From: Candidatus Gastranaerophilales bacterium
Lineage (GTDB): Bacteria > Cyanobacteriota > Vampirovibrionia > Gastranaerophilales > Gastranaerophilaceae
DNA: 64,000 nt
Assembly: GCA_944324315.1 (NCBI GenBank)
Contig: CALUVW010000009.1
Coordinates: forward strand, 1 to 64,000
Reading direction: 5' to 3'
The notes beneath the pieces were generated by a model. The model did not search any database. It saw only the letters and a list, made by a program, of their open reading frames with translations, and had not been told where the DNA came from. The position numbers and the translations under genes were made by a program. Positions 56,683-64,000 of this stretch are shown here, piece by piece. The first letter of the stretch is position 1. Every line of letters starts with the position of its first letter.

Positions 56683-59214
56683 TTATAATTCTTGTAAATC
56701 TTTGTCAAAAAACCGTGTCCGCTTTATATCAAAAGTTACATCGGGCGCAATTAAATTCATAAGCATATCAGCTCTCAGTGCCGGAATTCCGCTTTCAGCC
56801 GTTCCGTCTGCTTTATTAATTGCAGATTGACCTGTTTTTAGTACTATGAACAGACTCTCATCTTTAAATCTGTAAGATTTAATAGATTGTTTAATGTCTG
56901 TTTTTTTGATTAAACCTTTTTTGTTTTTCTTCTCTATAAAAATTTCTTCGGAAGATAAAACTTTGTCTGTATTATATCTTAAATTTTCAAAATCGTAAAG
57001 TGATTTATTAAAAATCTCAACTTTATATTCTGCCCATTGTGCTGTCATATCAATTGCGGGGGCATTTTTTTCTATTTTAACAATACTTATAATTTTTGAT
57101 TGTTCGGGTAGAACTTTCTCTAACTTTAGTTTGAGTTCCTGTTCTGTAAGGTTATCGAAAAGCTCTATATCAACGAGTTCACATTCGCTTTCTGCAAATA
57201 AAGGAAGCGCAATTCCCATAGAAACTTTCATCGACGGGTTGTACCCGAGTGAATACACAACATCCAAATCAGTTCTGGCAAGTGCCTTAAAGAAAGTATT
57301 TTGCCAGTCAAGATGAGAAAAATATTTTAAAATCCCTGTTTTGGTAAGTTTAATTCTGTATTTGAAAATTTCTCTGTCATAACCCTGACAGGTTTTAGAA
57401 TCTTTTACTTCTATTTTTAACTTTTGAGCTTTTTCACCTGCTTTGAAAGGTTTTGCAAGAATTTTTCGTGTTTTAAGGTTTTTACATACGCCGCAATTTA
57501 CACATCCTTTTTCACAGGTTGGTTTAGCATTTGCATCATTGAATTCTTTAATAAACCAATCTTTATCAACCCCGATATTTATAAAATCCCAGGGTAAAAC
57601 TTCTTCTGTTGAATATTGTTTTTGGGCAAGTTCTGCAAGGTTAATTCCGAGTTCTTCGGCTGTTTTATGCCAGATATCTTTGTTAAAATACTCGCCCCAT
57701 GCATCTAGATAGCATCCTTTTTTATAAAGAGCTTCTATATATTTGCAAAGGCTTGCATCTCCGCGGGTTAAAACAGCTTCAATTTGCGAAACGGTGTCTT
57801 CATGGTAGTTAATTTTTAACCCTTTAATATGAGCAGTTTTTTCTTTTAAATATCTGATATGTTCATCAACTTCATCAAGCTTCATTTGACCGTACCACTG
57901 GAACGGCGTAAAAGGTTTGGGTACAAAAATCGATAAAGTGCAGGTTATATCAAGTCCATGATTTAAACCTTTTTCACGTTTAATCTGTTTGCAGCGGTAT
58001 TTAATTTTTCCCAAAAGCTCTGCCATTTCGTCCATATCTTGCAGTGTTTCTGTCGGAAGTCCGCAGATAAAATAAAATTTAATTTTAGACCAGCCGTTTT
58101 CATACAATGTCAGAACAGCATTTAAGATTTGCTCTTCAGATATATTTTTTTTAATTTTGTCGCGTAAACGCTGGCTCCCTGCTTCGGGGGCAAGTGTCAT
58201 TGTAGATTTACGGACACTCTGAACAAGGTTTGCAAGTTCAAGGTTGAATCCGTCAATTCGCTGGCTTGGAAGCGATACCGAAACCTTTTTTTCGTTAAAA
58301 TCAACCGCTAATTCTTTTATGACTTCGTTTATATTTTTATAATCATTAGAAGAAAGCGAAAGCAGAGAATATTCGTCATATCCCGTATTTGTAACAAGTT
58401 CTTTAGCAATTTTAATTATATCTTCTGCCGGACGTTCTCTTATCGGTAATGTTACATGCCCCGGCTGACAGAAACGGCACATTCTTCCGCATCCGCGTCT
58501 TATTTCAACTACGGCTCTATCCTGAACAGAAGTCGAAAAAGGAATCGGGTAAGATTTTAATGCTGTATCATACTCCAATTGCGCAATTCTTTTTGTAACG
58601 GCTCCGCCGGTTAATGCAGACCAGCGTCCGCAATTTTCTCCTTCACATAGAGCTTTAATTCTTTCTTCTCTTGGCAATCCTTTAGTTTTTTCTAAAATTT
58701 GACAAACCTCTATAATGCTGTCCTCTCCGTCGCCAATCATAAATACATCGATAAAATCCTGAACAGGCAACGGGTTAAATGCACATGGACCGCCCGCTAT
58801 AATAATAGGGTCATTATCCTTTCTCATATCATTACGATATGGTATTTGTGCCATTTCAAGCATTTTTAAAACTGTCGGGTATGCCATTTCATATTGTAGA
58901 GAAAATCCAACAGCATCAAAATCCTTTATATGTCTTTTACTTTCAAGAGCATATAAAATATCAGGCTGAAAATCCGCTTCCGGCGCATAAACTCTGTCTG
59001 CCATATATTCGGGTTGTTTATTAACCAGATCATATAAAACTCTTAATCCCAGATTGCTTATACCTATTTCGTATTTGTCGGGGAATGCAAAGGCAAATCT
59101 GACTTTAGACTTATCAAAATCTTTGTTGTAAGAAAGAAATTCTCCGCCTACATACTGGTATGGTTTATTGCATTTATATAAGGCTTCGTGATATTCTCTA
59201 AAAAAACAATTCAT
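56683..59214 (-). CDS. TIGR03960-type radical SAM protein fused to a TIGR03936 (DUF2344) domain
   Basis: 843 residues. The N-terminal B12-binding-like region includes FAFPDKYEIGISNLGLRVLY. The radical SAM site is CGRMCRFCQPGHVTLPIRER near residue 240, with SLSSNDYKNINEVIKEL later. KTCQGYDREIFKYRIKLTKT near 620 begins the C-terminal DUF2344 domain, with FSHLDWQNTFFKALARTDL. In cyanobacteria and Firmicutes these genes sit next to rng, as here. The reaction is not established. Cys near 560 (CEKGCVNCGVCKNLK) may bind an extra cluster. Confidence 0.92.
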   Translation of the reverse strand: MNCFFREYHEALYKCNKPYQYVGGEFLSYNKDFDKSKVRFAFAFPDKYEIGISNLGLRVLYDLVNKQPEYMADRVYAPEADFQPDILYALESKRHIKDFDAVGFSLQYEMAYPTVLKMLEMAQIPYRNDMRKDNDPIIIAGGPCAFNPLPVQDFIDVFMIGDGEDSIIEVCQILEKTKGLPREERIKALCEGENCGRWSALTGGAVTKRIAQLEYDTALKSYPIPFSTSVQDRAVVEIRRGCGRMCRFCQPGHVTLPIRERPAEDIIKIAKELVTNTGYDEYSLLSLSSNDYKNINEVIKELAVDFNEKKVSVSLPSQRIDGFNLELANLVQSVRKSTMTLAPEAGSQRLRDKIKKNISEEQILNAVLTLYENGWSKIKFYFICGLPTETLQDMDEMAELLGKIKYRCKQIKREKGLNHGLDITCTLSIFVPKPFTPFQWYGQMKLDEVDEHIRYLKEKTAHIKGLKINYHEDTVSQIEAVLTRGDASLCKYIEALYKKGCYLDAWGEYFNKDIWHKTAEELGINLAELAQKQYSTEEVLPWDFINIGVDKDWFIKEFNDANAKPTCEKGCVNCGVCKNLKTRKILAKPFKAGEKAQKLKIEVKDSKTCQGYDREIFKYRIKLTKTGILKYFSHLDWQNTFFKALARTDLDVVYSLGYNPSMKVSMGIALPLFAESECELVDIELFDNLTEQELKLKLEKVLPEQSKIISIVKIEKNAPAIDMTAQWAEYKVEIFNKSLYDFENLRYNTDKVLSSEEIFIEKKNKKGLIKKTDIKQSIKSYRFKDESLFIVLKTGQSAINKADGTAESGIPALRADMLMNLIAPDVTFDIKRTRFFDKDLQEL

Positions 59215-59218
59215 TTTA

Positions 59219-59548
59219 TTACGCTAAATCCTCCGGAAAATATTTGTCAATTTCTATAATTGTTCCGTCCAGAGTATTTTCTTCAAAAGACTTCATAAAC
59301 TTAAAAAGGTCGCTATTCGGAACATCATAATTGTACAGGACTGTTTCCCCTTTGTATTCACGCATAACCCTTACAATGTAATGGCATTTTTCCGCATATT
59401 GCAGGAGATGCTCTGCATTAAATCGCTTGCCGTTATGGTCTTTGTCTATTCTAACATAATGAAAACCGGCATAAAATTTTACTTTTTCATTACTTTCTGT
59501 CGGTTTTGAAAAAATATCTATAATTTTTTTATTAATTTCATCACTCAT
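59219..59548 (-). CDS. Small hypothetical protein upstream of the radical SAM gene
   Basis: 109 residues, acidic and soluble. It contains KFYAGFHYVRIDKDHNGKRF and HYIVRVMREYKGETVLYNYD. No family is recognised. It lies 4 nt before the radical SAM start, so the two form an operon with rng. No ribosome site is obvious; TTAAAT is 6 nt before the ATG, so this too may be leaderless, with lower support. Confidence 0.65.
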   Translation of the reverse strand: MSDEINKKIIDIFSKPTESNEKVKFYAGFHYVRIDKDHNGKRFNAEHLLQYAEKCHYIVRVMREYKGETVLYNYDVPNSDLFKFMKSFEENTLDGTIIEIDKYFPEDLA

Positions 59549-59637
59549 ATTTATATTTAACTATATTTGTAAAGTCATGGCTAAAATGTTAACAATTTGT
59601 GATATAATGGTTAAGGTTATAATATGGAGATGAAACA

Positions 59638-60585
59638 GTGTTTTTTGTCAAAAAAAATCGTTTAACAGGCAGGCTGATTGTAAATGTTTTCGGACTAAAG
59701 TTAAAATTTCGTTTGAGTCCAAAAAATAATTTCAAAGATGATCTTATGGCTAATTTGTTATATGAATTGGCTGATCCGCGGACATTACAATCTGTAAAAC
59801 TTCCAAAAGTTTTAAATTTATATGATTCTTTATATGCGCTTGTTGACTCGGATAAATCTTTAGCACGTTTTGGAGACGGAGAATTTAAAATTATGCTTGG
59901 AGAAAGTATTAATTTTCAAAAGTATGATCCGATTCTGTCAAAGCGTTTATGCCAAATATTAGGCAATAATTTGGATAATATTTTTATCGGAGTGCCTGAT
60001 GTTTTCGGATACTGTGACGGAAATTATTTCAGACGTGTTATGGTTTCTTGCCGCGATGCGTTATATAAATATATGAATTTTGAAAAGCCATACTGTGATG
60101 CTTTTTTGACGAGACAGTCCAAATTTTCCAGTGAAAAAATGGGAAATGATTATTATGGAAATCTAAAAAAGCTCTGGGAAAATAAAGATATAGTTATCGT
60201 TGAAGGAGAAGGCAGCAGGCTTGGTATCGGTAATGATTTATTTTCAAATACCAGTTCAATAAAACGTATTTTATGTCCTATAAAAGATGCATTTTCAAAA
60301 TATGATGAAATATTGAGTATTTGTAAAAAGCAATCGGAGGACAAAGTTTTTATTATTGCGCTAGGACCAACTGCAACTGTTCTTGCTTATGATCTTGCAA
60401 AACTCGGATATAGAGCGCTCGATGTCGGGCATGTTGACACAATGTATGAGTGGTTTTTAAGAAGAGCAACAAAAAGCATTCCTATTGAAGGGAAAATTGT
60501 TTTTAACGAAGAAAGAAACAAGAATAATATAAAACCCTGTAAAGATAAAAGATACTATGAGCAAATTATTGCAACAATAGAGTAA
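59638..60585 (+). CDS. GT-D fold glycosyltransferase (DUF1792-type)
   Basis: 315 residues from a GTG start with GGAG upstream. LARFGDGEFKIMLGESINFQ near residue 78 matches the Asp-Gly-Glu motif of DUF1792 (GT-D) enzymes. IFIGVPDVFGYCDGNYFRR near 117 and GPTATVLAYDLAKLGYRALD near 241 also fit. The C-terminal part has DVGHVDTMYEWFLRRA. GT-D enzymes add sugars to glycoproteins such as serine-rich adhesins. An envelope target is inferred. Confidence 0.8.
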   Translation: MFFVKKNRLTGRLIVNVFGLKLKFRLSPKNNFKDDLMANLLYELADPRTLQSVKLPKVLNLYDSLYALVDSDKSLARFGDGEFKIMLGESINFQKYDPILSKRLCQILGNNLDNIFIGVPDVFGYCDGNYFRRVMVSCRDALYKYMNFEKPYCDAFLTRQSKFSSEKMGNDYYGNLKKLWENKDIVIVEGEGSRLGIGNDLFSNTSSIKRILCPIKDAFSKYDEILSICKKQSEDKVFIIALGPTATVLAYDLAKLGYRALDVGHVDTMYEWFLRRATKSIPIEGKIVFNEERNKNNIKPCKDKRYYEQIIATIE

Positions 60586-60900
60586 CTATTTAAGTTTCTT
60601 TGCGTAATCTTTATATTCTTTTATAAAAGATATAATATCCAGAGCAAGTTCTTTGCGTATATCTGTTGGCGCATTTTTTAGATATTCCATGGCATGGGAT
60701 ACTTTAATGTTTTTATCGTACCATCTGCGCATTATATAGTTGTATTGATCGTCAAGCGACATTTCAATATTAAAATCAATATCTTTTAATCTGTCTATTA
60801 TAAAATCAGCACAACGAACCTGAATATACTCTTCAGCTTTTTCAAGTTCTGCAACAGCCCTGCTTACTGTCGGATCAATATCATACCAACGCTTTTTCAT
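60586..60900 (-). CDS. RWYD-motif protein A (tandem paralogue)
   Basis: 104 residues. Two copies of the same small unit are visible: KRWYDIDPTVSRAVAELEKA at the start and RRWYDKNIKVSHAMEYLKNA near residue 58. The protein at 60939 has the same arrangement. No family is recognised; the units look like short helical modules. It is probably leaderless (TATCAT 6 nt before the ATG). Its stop abuts the GT-D gene. Confidence 0.7.
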   Translation of the reverse strand: MKKRWYDIDPTVSRAVAELEKAEEYIQVRCADFIIDRLKDIDFNIEMSLDDQYNYIMRRWYDKNIKVSHAMEYLKNAPTDIRKELALDIISFIKEYKDYAKKLK

Positions 60901-60906
60901 ACATTT

Positions 60907-60935
60907 ATGATAGCGTTTTTTTTACAACTTGTCAA
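60907..60935 (-). promoter_or_regulatory. Near-consensus leaderless promoter (60586-60900 gene)
   Basis: Minus strand: TTGACA (60930-60935), 17-nt spacer, TATCAT (60907-60912), then exactly 6 nt to the ATG at 60900. No ribosome site. This is the best-supported of the leaderless set. Confidence 0.75.
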
Positions 60936-60938
60936 TAA

Positions 60939-61244
60939 TCAGGGGATAAGTTCATGTTGATTCTTAAATGCAAGTACAGATAATGCAACATCTTTTTGAA
61001 TTTGTTTTGTTGTATCTTTCAAATATGCAAACGCTTGTGATAAAATTTCATTTTTGTCGTACCATCTTTGATACTTATTAGTGACGTTGTTTTTTGCCGC
61101 ATTTTTAATGTAGGTTAAATCGCGGTCTTTTTCTTTTACTAATTTTATGATGTATTCGGCATATTCTATTTGAGCATTAGGTCCCGCACACTCAATCATA
61201 CTAATAGCCATGTATACATCAGGTTCTACATCATACCAGCGCAT
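60939..61244 (-). CDS. RWYD-motif protein B (tandem paralogue)
   Basis: 101 residues from ATG 61244, chosen for GGGAGG upstream. It has MRWYDVEPDVYMAISMIECA at the start and QRWYDKNEILSQAFAYLKDT near residue 59. Identity to protein A is clear in both units, so this is a recent tandem duplication of a protein that itself holds two copies of a unit. Unlike A it has a normal ribosome site. Function unknown. Confidence 0.7.
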   Translation of the reverse strand: MRWYDVEPDVYMAISMIECAGPNAQIEYAEYIIKLVKEKDRDLTYIKNAAKNNVTNKYQRWYDKNEILSQAFAYLKDTTKQIQKDVALSVLAFKNQHELIP

Positions 61245-61349
61245 TTCAGCTTCCTCCCTTAAGTACATTTTTAATATGCCCATATTTTAATAAAATAAAA
61301 CATTAAGTCAAAATTTTTTACATTTTTTGTATTTGTATTTTTAATGTTG

Positions 61350-61355
61350 TATAAT
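61350..61355 (+). promoter_or_regulatory. -10 element of a leaderless promoter (61362 gene)
   Basis: Consensus TATAAT with exactly 6 nt (cctgtt) to ATG 61362. TTGTAT lies 17 nt upstream. No ribosome site. Confidence 0.6.
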
Positions 61356-61361
61356 CCTGTT

Positions 61362-62516
61362 ATGAAAAAAATAGTTGCTTTGTGTTTACTAATTGCTTTT
61401 GTTTTTTCAAATTCTTCTGTTTTTGCAGAAGTTTTAGAAGGGCATGCGGAAAAAACTGAACACTTGGAACAGCAGCTTCAAAGAGAATTGTTTACAGGCG
61501 AAATTGAGCATTTAGAGAGAAGAGATGTTATTAATATGACGGTTTCGCAGGTGCTTGATAGCAATATTAATATTGAAGGTGACGAATTTTTTGCAGAAGT
61601 CACAGATGAGGTTAAAGGAGATAAAGGTGTTATTATCCCTAAAGGTACAATTGCGCACGGTAAAATTACCCAGACAGGAGATCCTAAGCGTCTGGGGCGT
61701 CAAGGGTGGATTGAATTGGATTTTGATTATTTAATAACGCCTGACGGACGTGAAATTCCTATAGAAGGGAAAATGTCTACAAAACTTCATCCTGTAGCCG
61801 AAGCTTCAAAAATTGTGGTTCAGGATGTCGGCTATACTCTTGCAGGAGGTGCTGCAGGAGGACTTTTAGCACTAAATTGGTTAGGACTTGAAGCCGCAAT
61901 TGCCTCTCAAGGTTACACTCTTGCAGGTGGTGCTGCTATTGGCGGTGCTATAGGGCTCGGTATGGCTTTAATAAGAAAAGGACATGATGTTTTGATAGCC
62001 CCGGGGGATCAGATAAGAGTTAAAATTAATACATCTGTTCCTTTGCCTGTTTATAAAGAAACAGCCCTAATGCAGCATGAATTATTTTATCCGGGACTTG
62101 ATATTCATATTAGTGATATAAAACACGAAAAAGATCCGTTCGGGGAAGTTAATACGATTACATTGACAGTTATGATTTCAAACATGTCAGATAAAACTTT
62201 TTCCGGTCTTGATATGGCTCTTGTAAATGATTATAATTCTGTTTTCAGACCATCTATTTTTGGTGATACAAAATTGATGTTTAAGCAGATAAGACCCGGA
62301 GATAAATTTGCAGGGAGCGTATCTTTTGCGGTTGATAATATAGACAGAAGTTTCTGGCTGACTTTTTATGATAGGAGAAAAGGAACTGCCTTGTCAAAAA
62401 TTTCGTTGGACAATGCTTACAGAAAAGTTTCTGATAAAACAAAAAAGAAAAATCAAAAGTTAAGAAAACGTAAAACAAATTTCAAAAAAGAAGAAGATTT
62501 GTTTGATGTTCAATGA
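61362..62516 (+). CDS. Exported protein with glycine-rich repeats, unknown function
   Basis: 384 residues from ATG 61362. The signal peptide is KKIVALCLLIAFVFSNSSVFA. A region near residue 80 (VIIPKGTIAHGKITQTGD) resembles the secreted protein at 6125. Two near-identical segments follow: GYTLAGGAAGGLLALNWLG and GYTLAGGAAIGGAIGLGMAL, which may be membrane-active or a glycine-zipper. The middle (DVLIAPGDQIRVKINTSVPL) looks beta-rich. The C-terminus is strongly basic. An envelope role is likely but unnamed. Confidence 0.68.
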   Translation: MKKIVALCLLIAFVFSNSSVFAEVLEGHAEKTEHLEQQLQRELFTGEIEHLERRDVINMTVSQVLDSNINIEGDEFFAEVTDEVKGDKGVIIPKGTIAHGKITQTGDPKRLGRQGWIELDFDYLITPDGREIPIEGKMSTKLHPVAEASKIVVQDVGYTLAGGAAGGLLALNWLGLEAAIASQGYTLAGGAAIGGAIGLGMALIRKGHDVLIAPGDQIRVKINTSVPLPVYKETALMQHELFYPGLDIHISDIKHEKDPFGEVNTITLTVMISNMSDKTFSGLDMALVNDYNSVFRPSIFGDTKLMFKQIRPGDKFAGSVSFAVDNIDRSFWLTFYDRRKGTALSKISLDNAYRKVSDKTKKKNQKLRKRKTNFKKEEDLFDVQ

Positions 62517-62607
62517 TTGTAACTTTTTTTGTACAACCTGTTGAAATCAAAGAAAGTTATGTTACAATGTTAGTAATTGGTACATATAAAAGAAAGTAGA
62601 GGAATTT

Positions 62608-62949
62608 ATGGTGTGCGGTAAACTGGAAATTGAGATACTAAATTCAATTTGGAGTTTAACTGAAGATAATGAGGACAGAGATATTTCTATTCAGGATATT
62701 GTTGATTATCTTGCAGAATCGGGTGTAAAAAGAGCTTATACTACGATAAAAACAGTTATGGACAGATTGACTGTAAAATCTGTTCTCGTACGCTATAAAG
62801 TTGGAAAAAAATTCTATTATAAAGCAACCATGAATAAAACCGAAATGGCAACGGATGCTGTGAAAACATTGTCGGAACAATTTTTTAACGGTAATTATGC
62901 CGCTATGATTAAATTCATAAATGAAAATACTCAAAATGTTTTAGTGTAA
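62608..62949 (+). CDS. BlaI/MecI-family transcriptional repressor
   Basis: 113 residues. Winged-helix features: LEIEILNSIWSLTE at the N-terminus, IVDYLAESGVKRAYTTIKTV near residue 28 (recognition helix) and KKFYYKATMNKTE (wing). The C-terminal dimerisation helices follow. No blaR/mecR sensor is adjacent, so the signal is unknown. AGAGGAA precedes the ATG. It is one base from the next gene. Confidence 0.88.
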   Translation: MVCGKLEIEILNSIWSLTEDNEDRDISIQDIVDYLAESGVKRAYTTIKTVMDRLTVKSVLVRYKVGKKFYYKATMNKTEMATDAVKTLSEQFFNGNYAAMIKFINENTQNVLV

Positions 62950-62950
62950 A

Positions 62951-63319
62951 ATGAATAATAATAAAAATGACAGAGTACTTGTTGCAGATTTAATCCGTCA
63001 GGTTTTAATTTCTCGTATGTGTGTAAGAGAAGCTATTTTGAATTTTCCGCGTGATACTGATGATAAAAGCATTCATGCGGCTTATCATGCTCTTGTTCAT
63101 TACGAAGCAGATGAGGATTTAAGAAAACGCGATACTCTTTATAAAGAAGAACAGGATGATTATCTTGAATTTATTTCTTATATTCTTGAAAAAGGCGAAG
63201 ATTTACCCGAAAATATTATTAACAACTATGAAAAATATTACGTTTGTGCTAATATCCCTCATGAAAAGAACGCAAAGGGTTTCTTAAAAAGTTTTTTACG
63301 ATTTTTGAATATTAAATAA
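62951..63319 (+). CDS. Hypothetical protein in BlaI-type operon
   Basis: 122 residues, helical and charged, without signal or membrane segment. SRMCVREAILNFPRDTDDKS and AAYHALVHYEADEDLRKRD are notable parts. It starts one base after the repressor stop, with no ribosome site of its own, so translation is probably coupled. No family is recognised. Confidence 0.68.
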   Translation: MNNNKNDRVLVADLIRQVLISRMCVREAILNFPRDTDDKSIHAAYHALVHYEADEDLRKRDTLYKEEQDDYLEFISYILEKGEDLPENIINNYEKYYVCANIPHEKNAKGFLKSFLRFLNIK

Positions 63320-63328
63320 GGAGAAAAT

Positions 63329-64000
63329 ATGAAAAAATTACTTTTATTATTTGGAATTTTATTATTGGCTGGCGGTTGTGCTATTGCAAGGTCAGAAAAA
63401 ACTCTTGATGTTTTGCCTTTACTTTCTTCAAAATCCGAACAGGCTAACAGAGTTTGGGTAGGAACTTTCCAGCTTGTGTGGAATGATTTGATGGACGGGA
63501 TAGTAAAAGGCCCTGTTAAATTTGAAGGTTATAAATCACCGCTTGCCAAGCAACTAAATAAACAAAGGTTTAAAGCGGATCAGTTATCAGAAGATTCTTA
63601 TTACAAAACTTATGGCGAAACTTCGCCCGAATTAAAAACTCAAATAGAAACGGCAATAAAAGAAAAATTTGGAGAAACAAGTGATATCTTAAATTCATTT
63701 GATTGGACTCCTGCGCCTGGAAAATATTTTATCTACGCAATGCTGAAAAAAGATTTCAAATTCCTGACAGCGTTTGACAAATTGAAACCTGCAAGATTTG
63801 CACATTCTTTCAGAAAAGTTGATTACTTCGGTATTGATGAAAACAGTGATAAAGTTTTGGATAATATGGTAAGTGTTTTATTCTATAATTCTTCAAAAGA
63901 TTTCGCAATATCAATAAGAACTGATGGTAATGATATTGTTTATCTTTACAGAACTAATGATGATAAAACTTTTGACAAATTGTATTCCGATATGTTTATG
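63329..64000 (+). CDS. Putative lipoprotein, cut by the right edge
   Basis: 224 residues visible, open to the edge. A lipobox is visible: KKLLLLFGILLLAGGCAIA, with Cys near residue 17. The mature part has NRVWVGTFQLVWNDLMDG and TPAPGKYFIYAMLKKDFKFL. GGAGAA precedes the ATG. It is third in the operon after the BlaI-type repressor and the small protein. No family is assigned. Confidence 0.7.
   Translation, partial: MKKLLLLFGILLLAGGCAIARSEKTLDVLPLLSSKSEQANRVWVGTFQLVWNDLMDGIVKGPVKFEGYKSPLAKQLNKQRFKADQLSEDSYYKTYGETSPELKTQIETAIKEKFGETSDILNSFDWTPAPGKYFIYAMLKKDFKFLTAFDKLKPARFAHSFRKVDYFGIDENSDKVLDNMVSVLFYNSSKDFAISIRTDGNDIVYLYRTNDDKTFDKLYSDMFM

Noticed and set aside
1-64000. CRISPR array, prophage or insertion sequence
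   Set aside because: No regularly spaced direct repeats, phage structural genes, integrase or transposase were seen.

Overview
The window looks like part of a low-GC, host-associated chromosome from a non-photosynthetic cyanobacterial relative, most likely the Gastranaerophilales (class Vampirovibrionia, 'Melainabacteria'). This placement is inferred. It rests on many prepilin-like proteins starting with the FTLAEVLITLGIIG signature, a membrane pyrophosphatase, a monocluster ferredoxin, a 2-hydroxyacyl-CoA dehydratase activator, a full Gram-negative-style mur/fts cluster and short tandem repeats of the cyanobacterial STRR kind. I see no photosynthesis genes, prophage, transposase, rRNA or CRISPR array.

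Layout. 1-3.5 kb: M20 peptidase (cut by the left edge) and mutS2. 4.7-10.7 kb: glutamate synthase subunit, secreted unknowns and the pyrophosphatase hppA. 10.7-14.7 kb: ferredoxin, deoB, BadF-type activator and an EF-hand protein. 14.7-19.2 kb: YkgJ protein, rlmN, dtd, a zinc-ribbon/RG-rich protein, rimM and trmD. 20-28 kb: unknowns, a GH57 hydrolase, a group 2 sigma factor, a thioredoxin-like protein and folE2. 29-38 kb: M49-like metallopeptidase, rlmH, mscS, tRNA-Gly, a phospholipase D-like protein, a YdjC deacetylase and a GT2 glycosyltransferase. 40-48.7 kb: rpmA/rplU and the murF-mraY-murD-ftsW-murG-folC operon. 48.6-64 kb: glycosyltransferases, a PadR regulator, radical SAM proteins, RNase E/G, a tandem RWYD family, a BlaI-type regulator and a lipoprotein.

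The main discovery candidate is a dispersed family of seven prepilin-like genes (starts at 3611, 19262, 27960, 30783, 33194, 38047 and 50336). Each has its own promoter-like sequence, a Shine-Dalgarno site, an ATG, 8 to 23 codons and then a run of exactly ten G. The reading frame stops within two to five codons after the run. The prepilin frame is open without interruption from the run through the hydrophobic pilin segment, and it is offset in the same direction at all seven loci. One extra G (or two fewer), or a -1 ribosomal slip on the G run, would join the start codon to the pilin. I read this as a phase-variable, or possibly programmed-frameshift, repertoire of surface pilins. The switch lies inside the leader that prepilin peptidase should remove, so tract length would not change the mature pilin. 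Five of the leaders are lengthened in frame by octamer repeats, heptamer repeats and covarying palindromes.

A second pattern is a set of seven genes that appear to be leaderless: a -10-like hexamer sits exactly 6 nt before the ATG and there is no Shine-Dalgarno sequence. A repeat-like palindrome is inserted in frame in murF.
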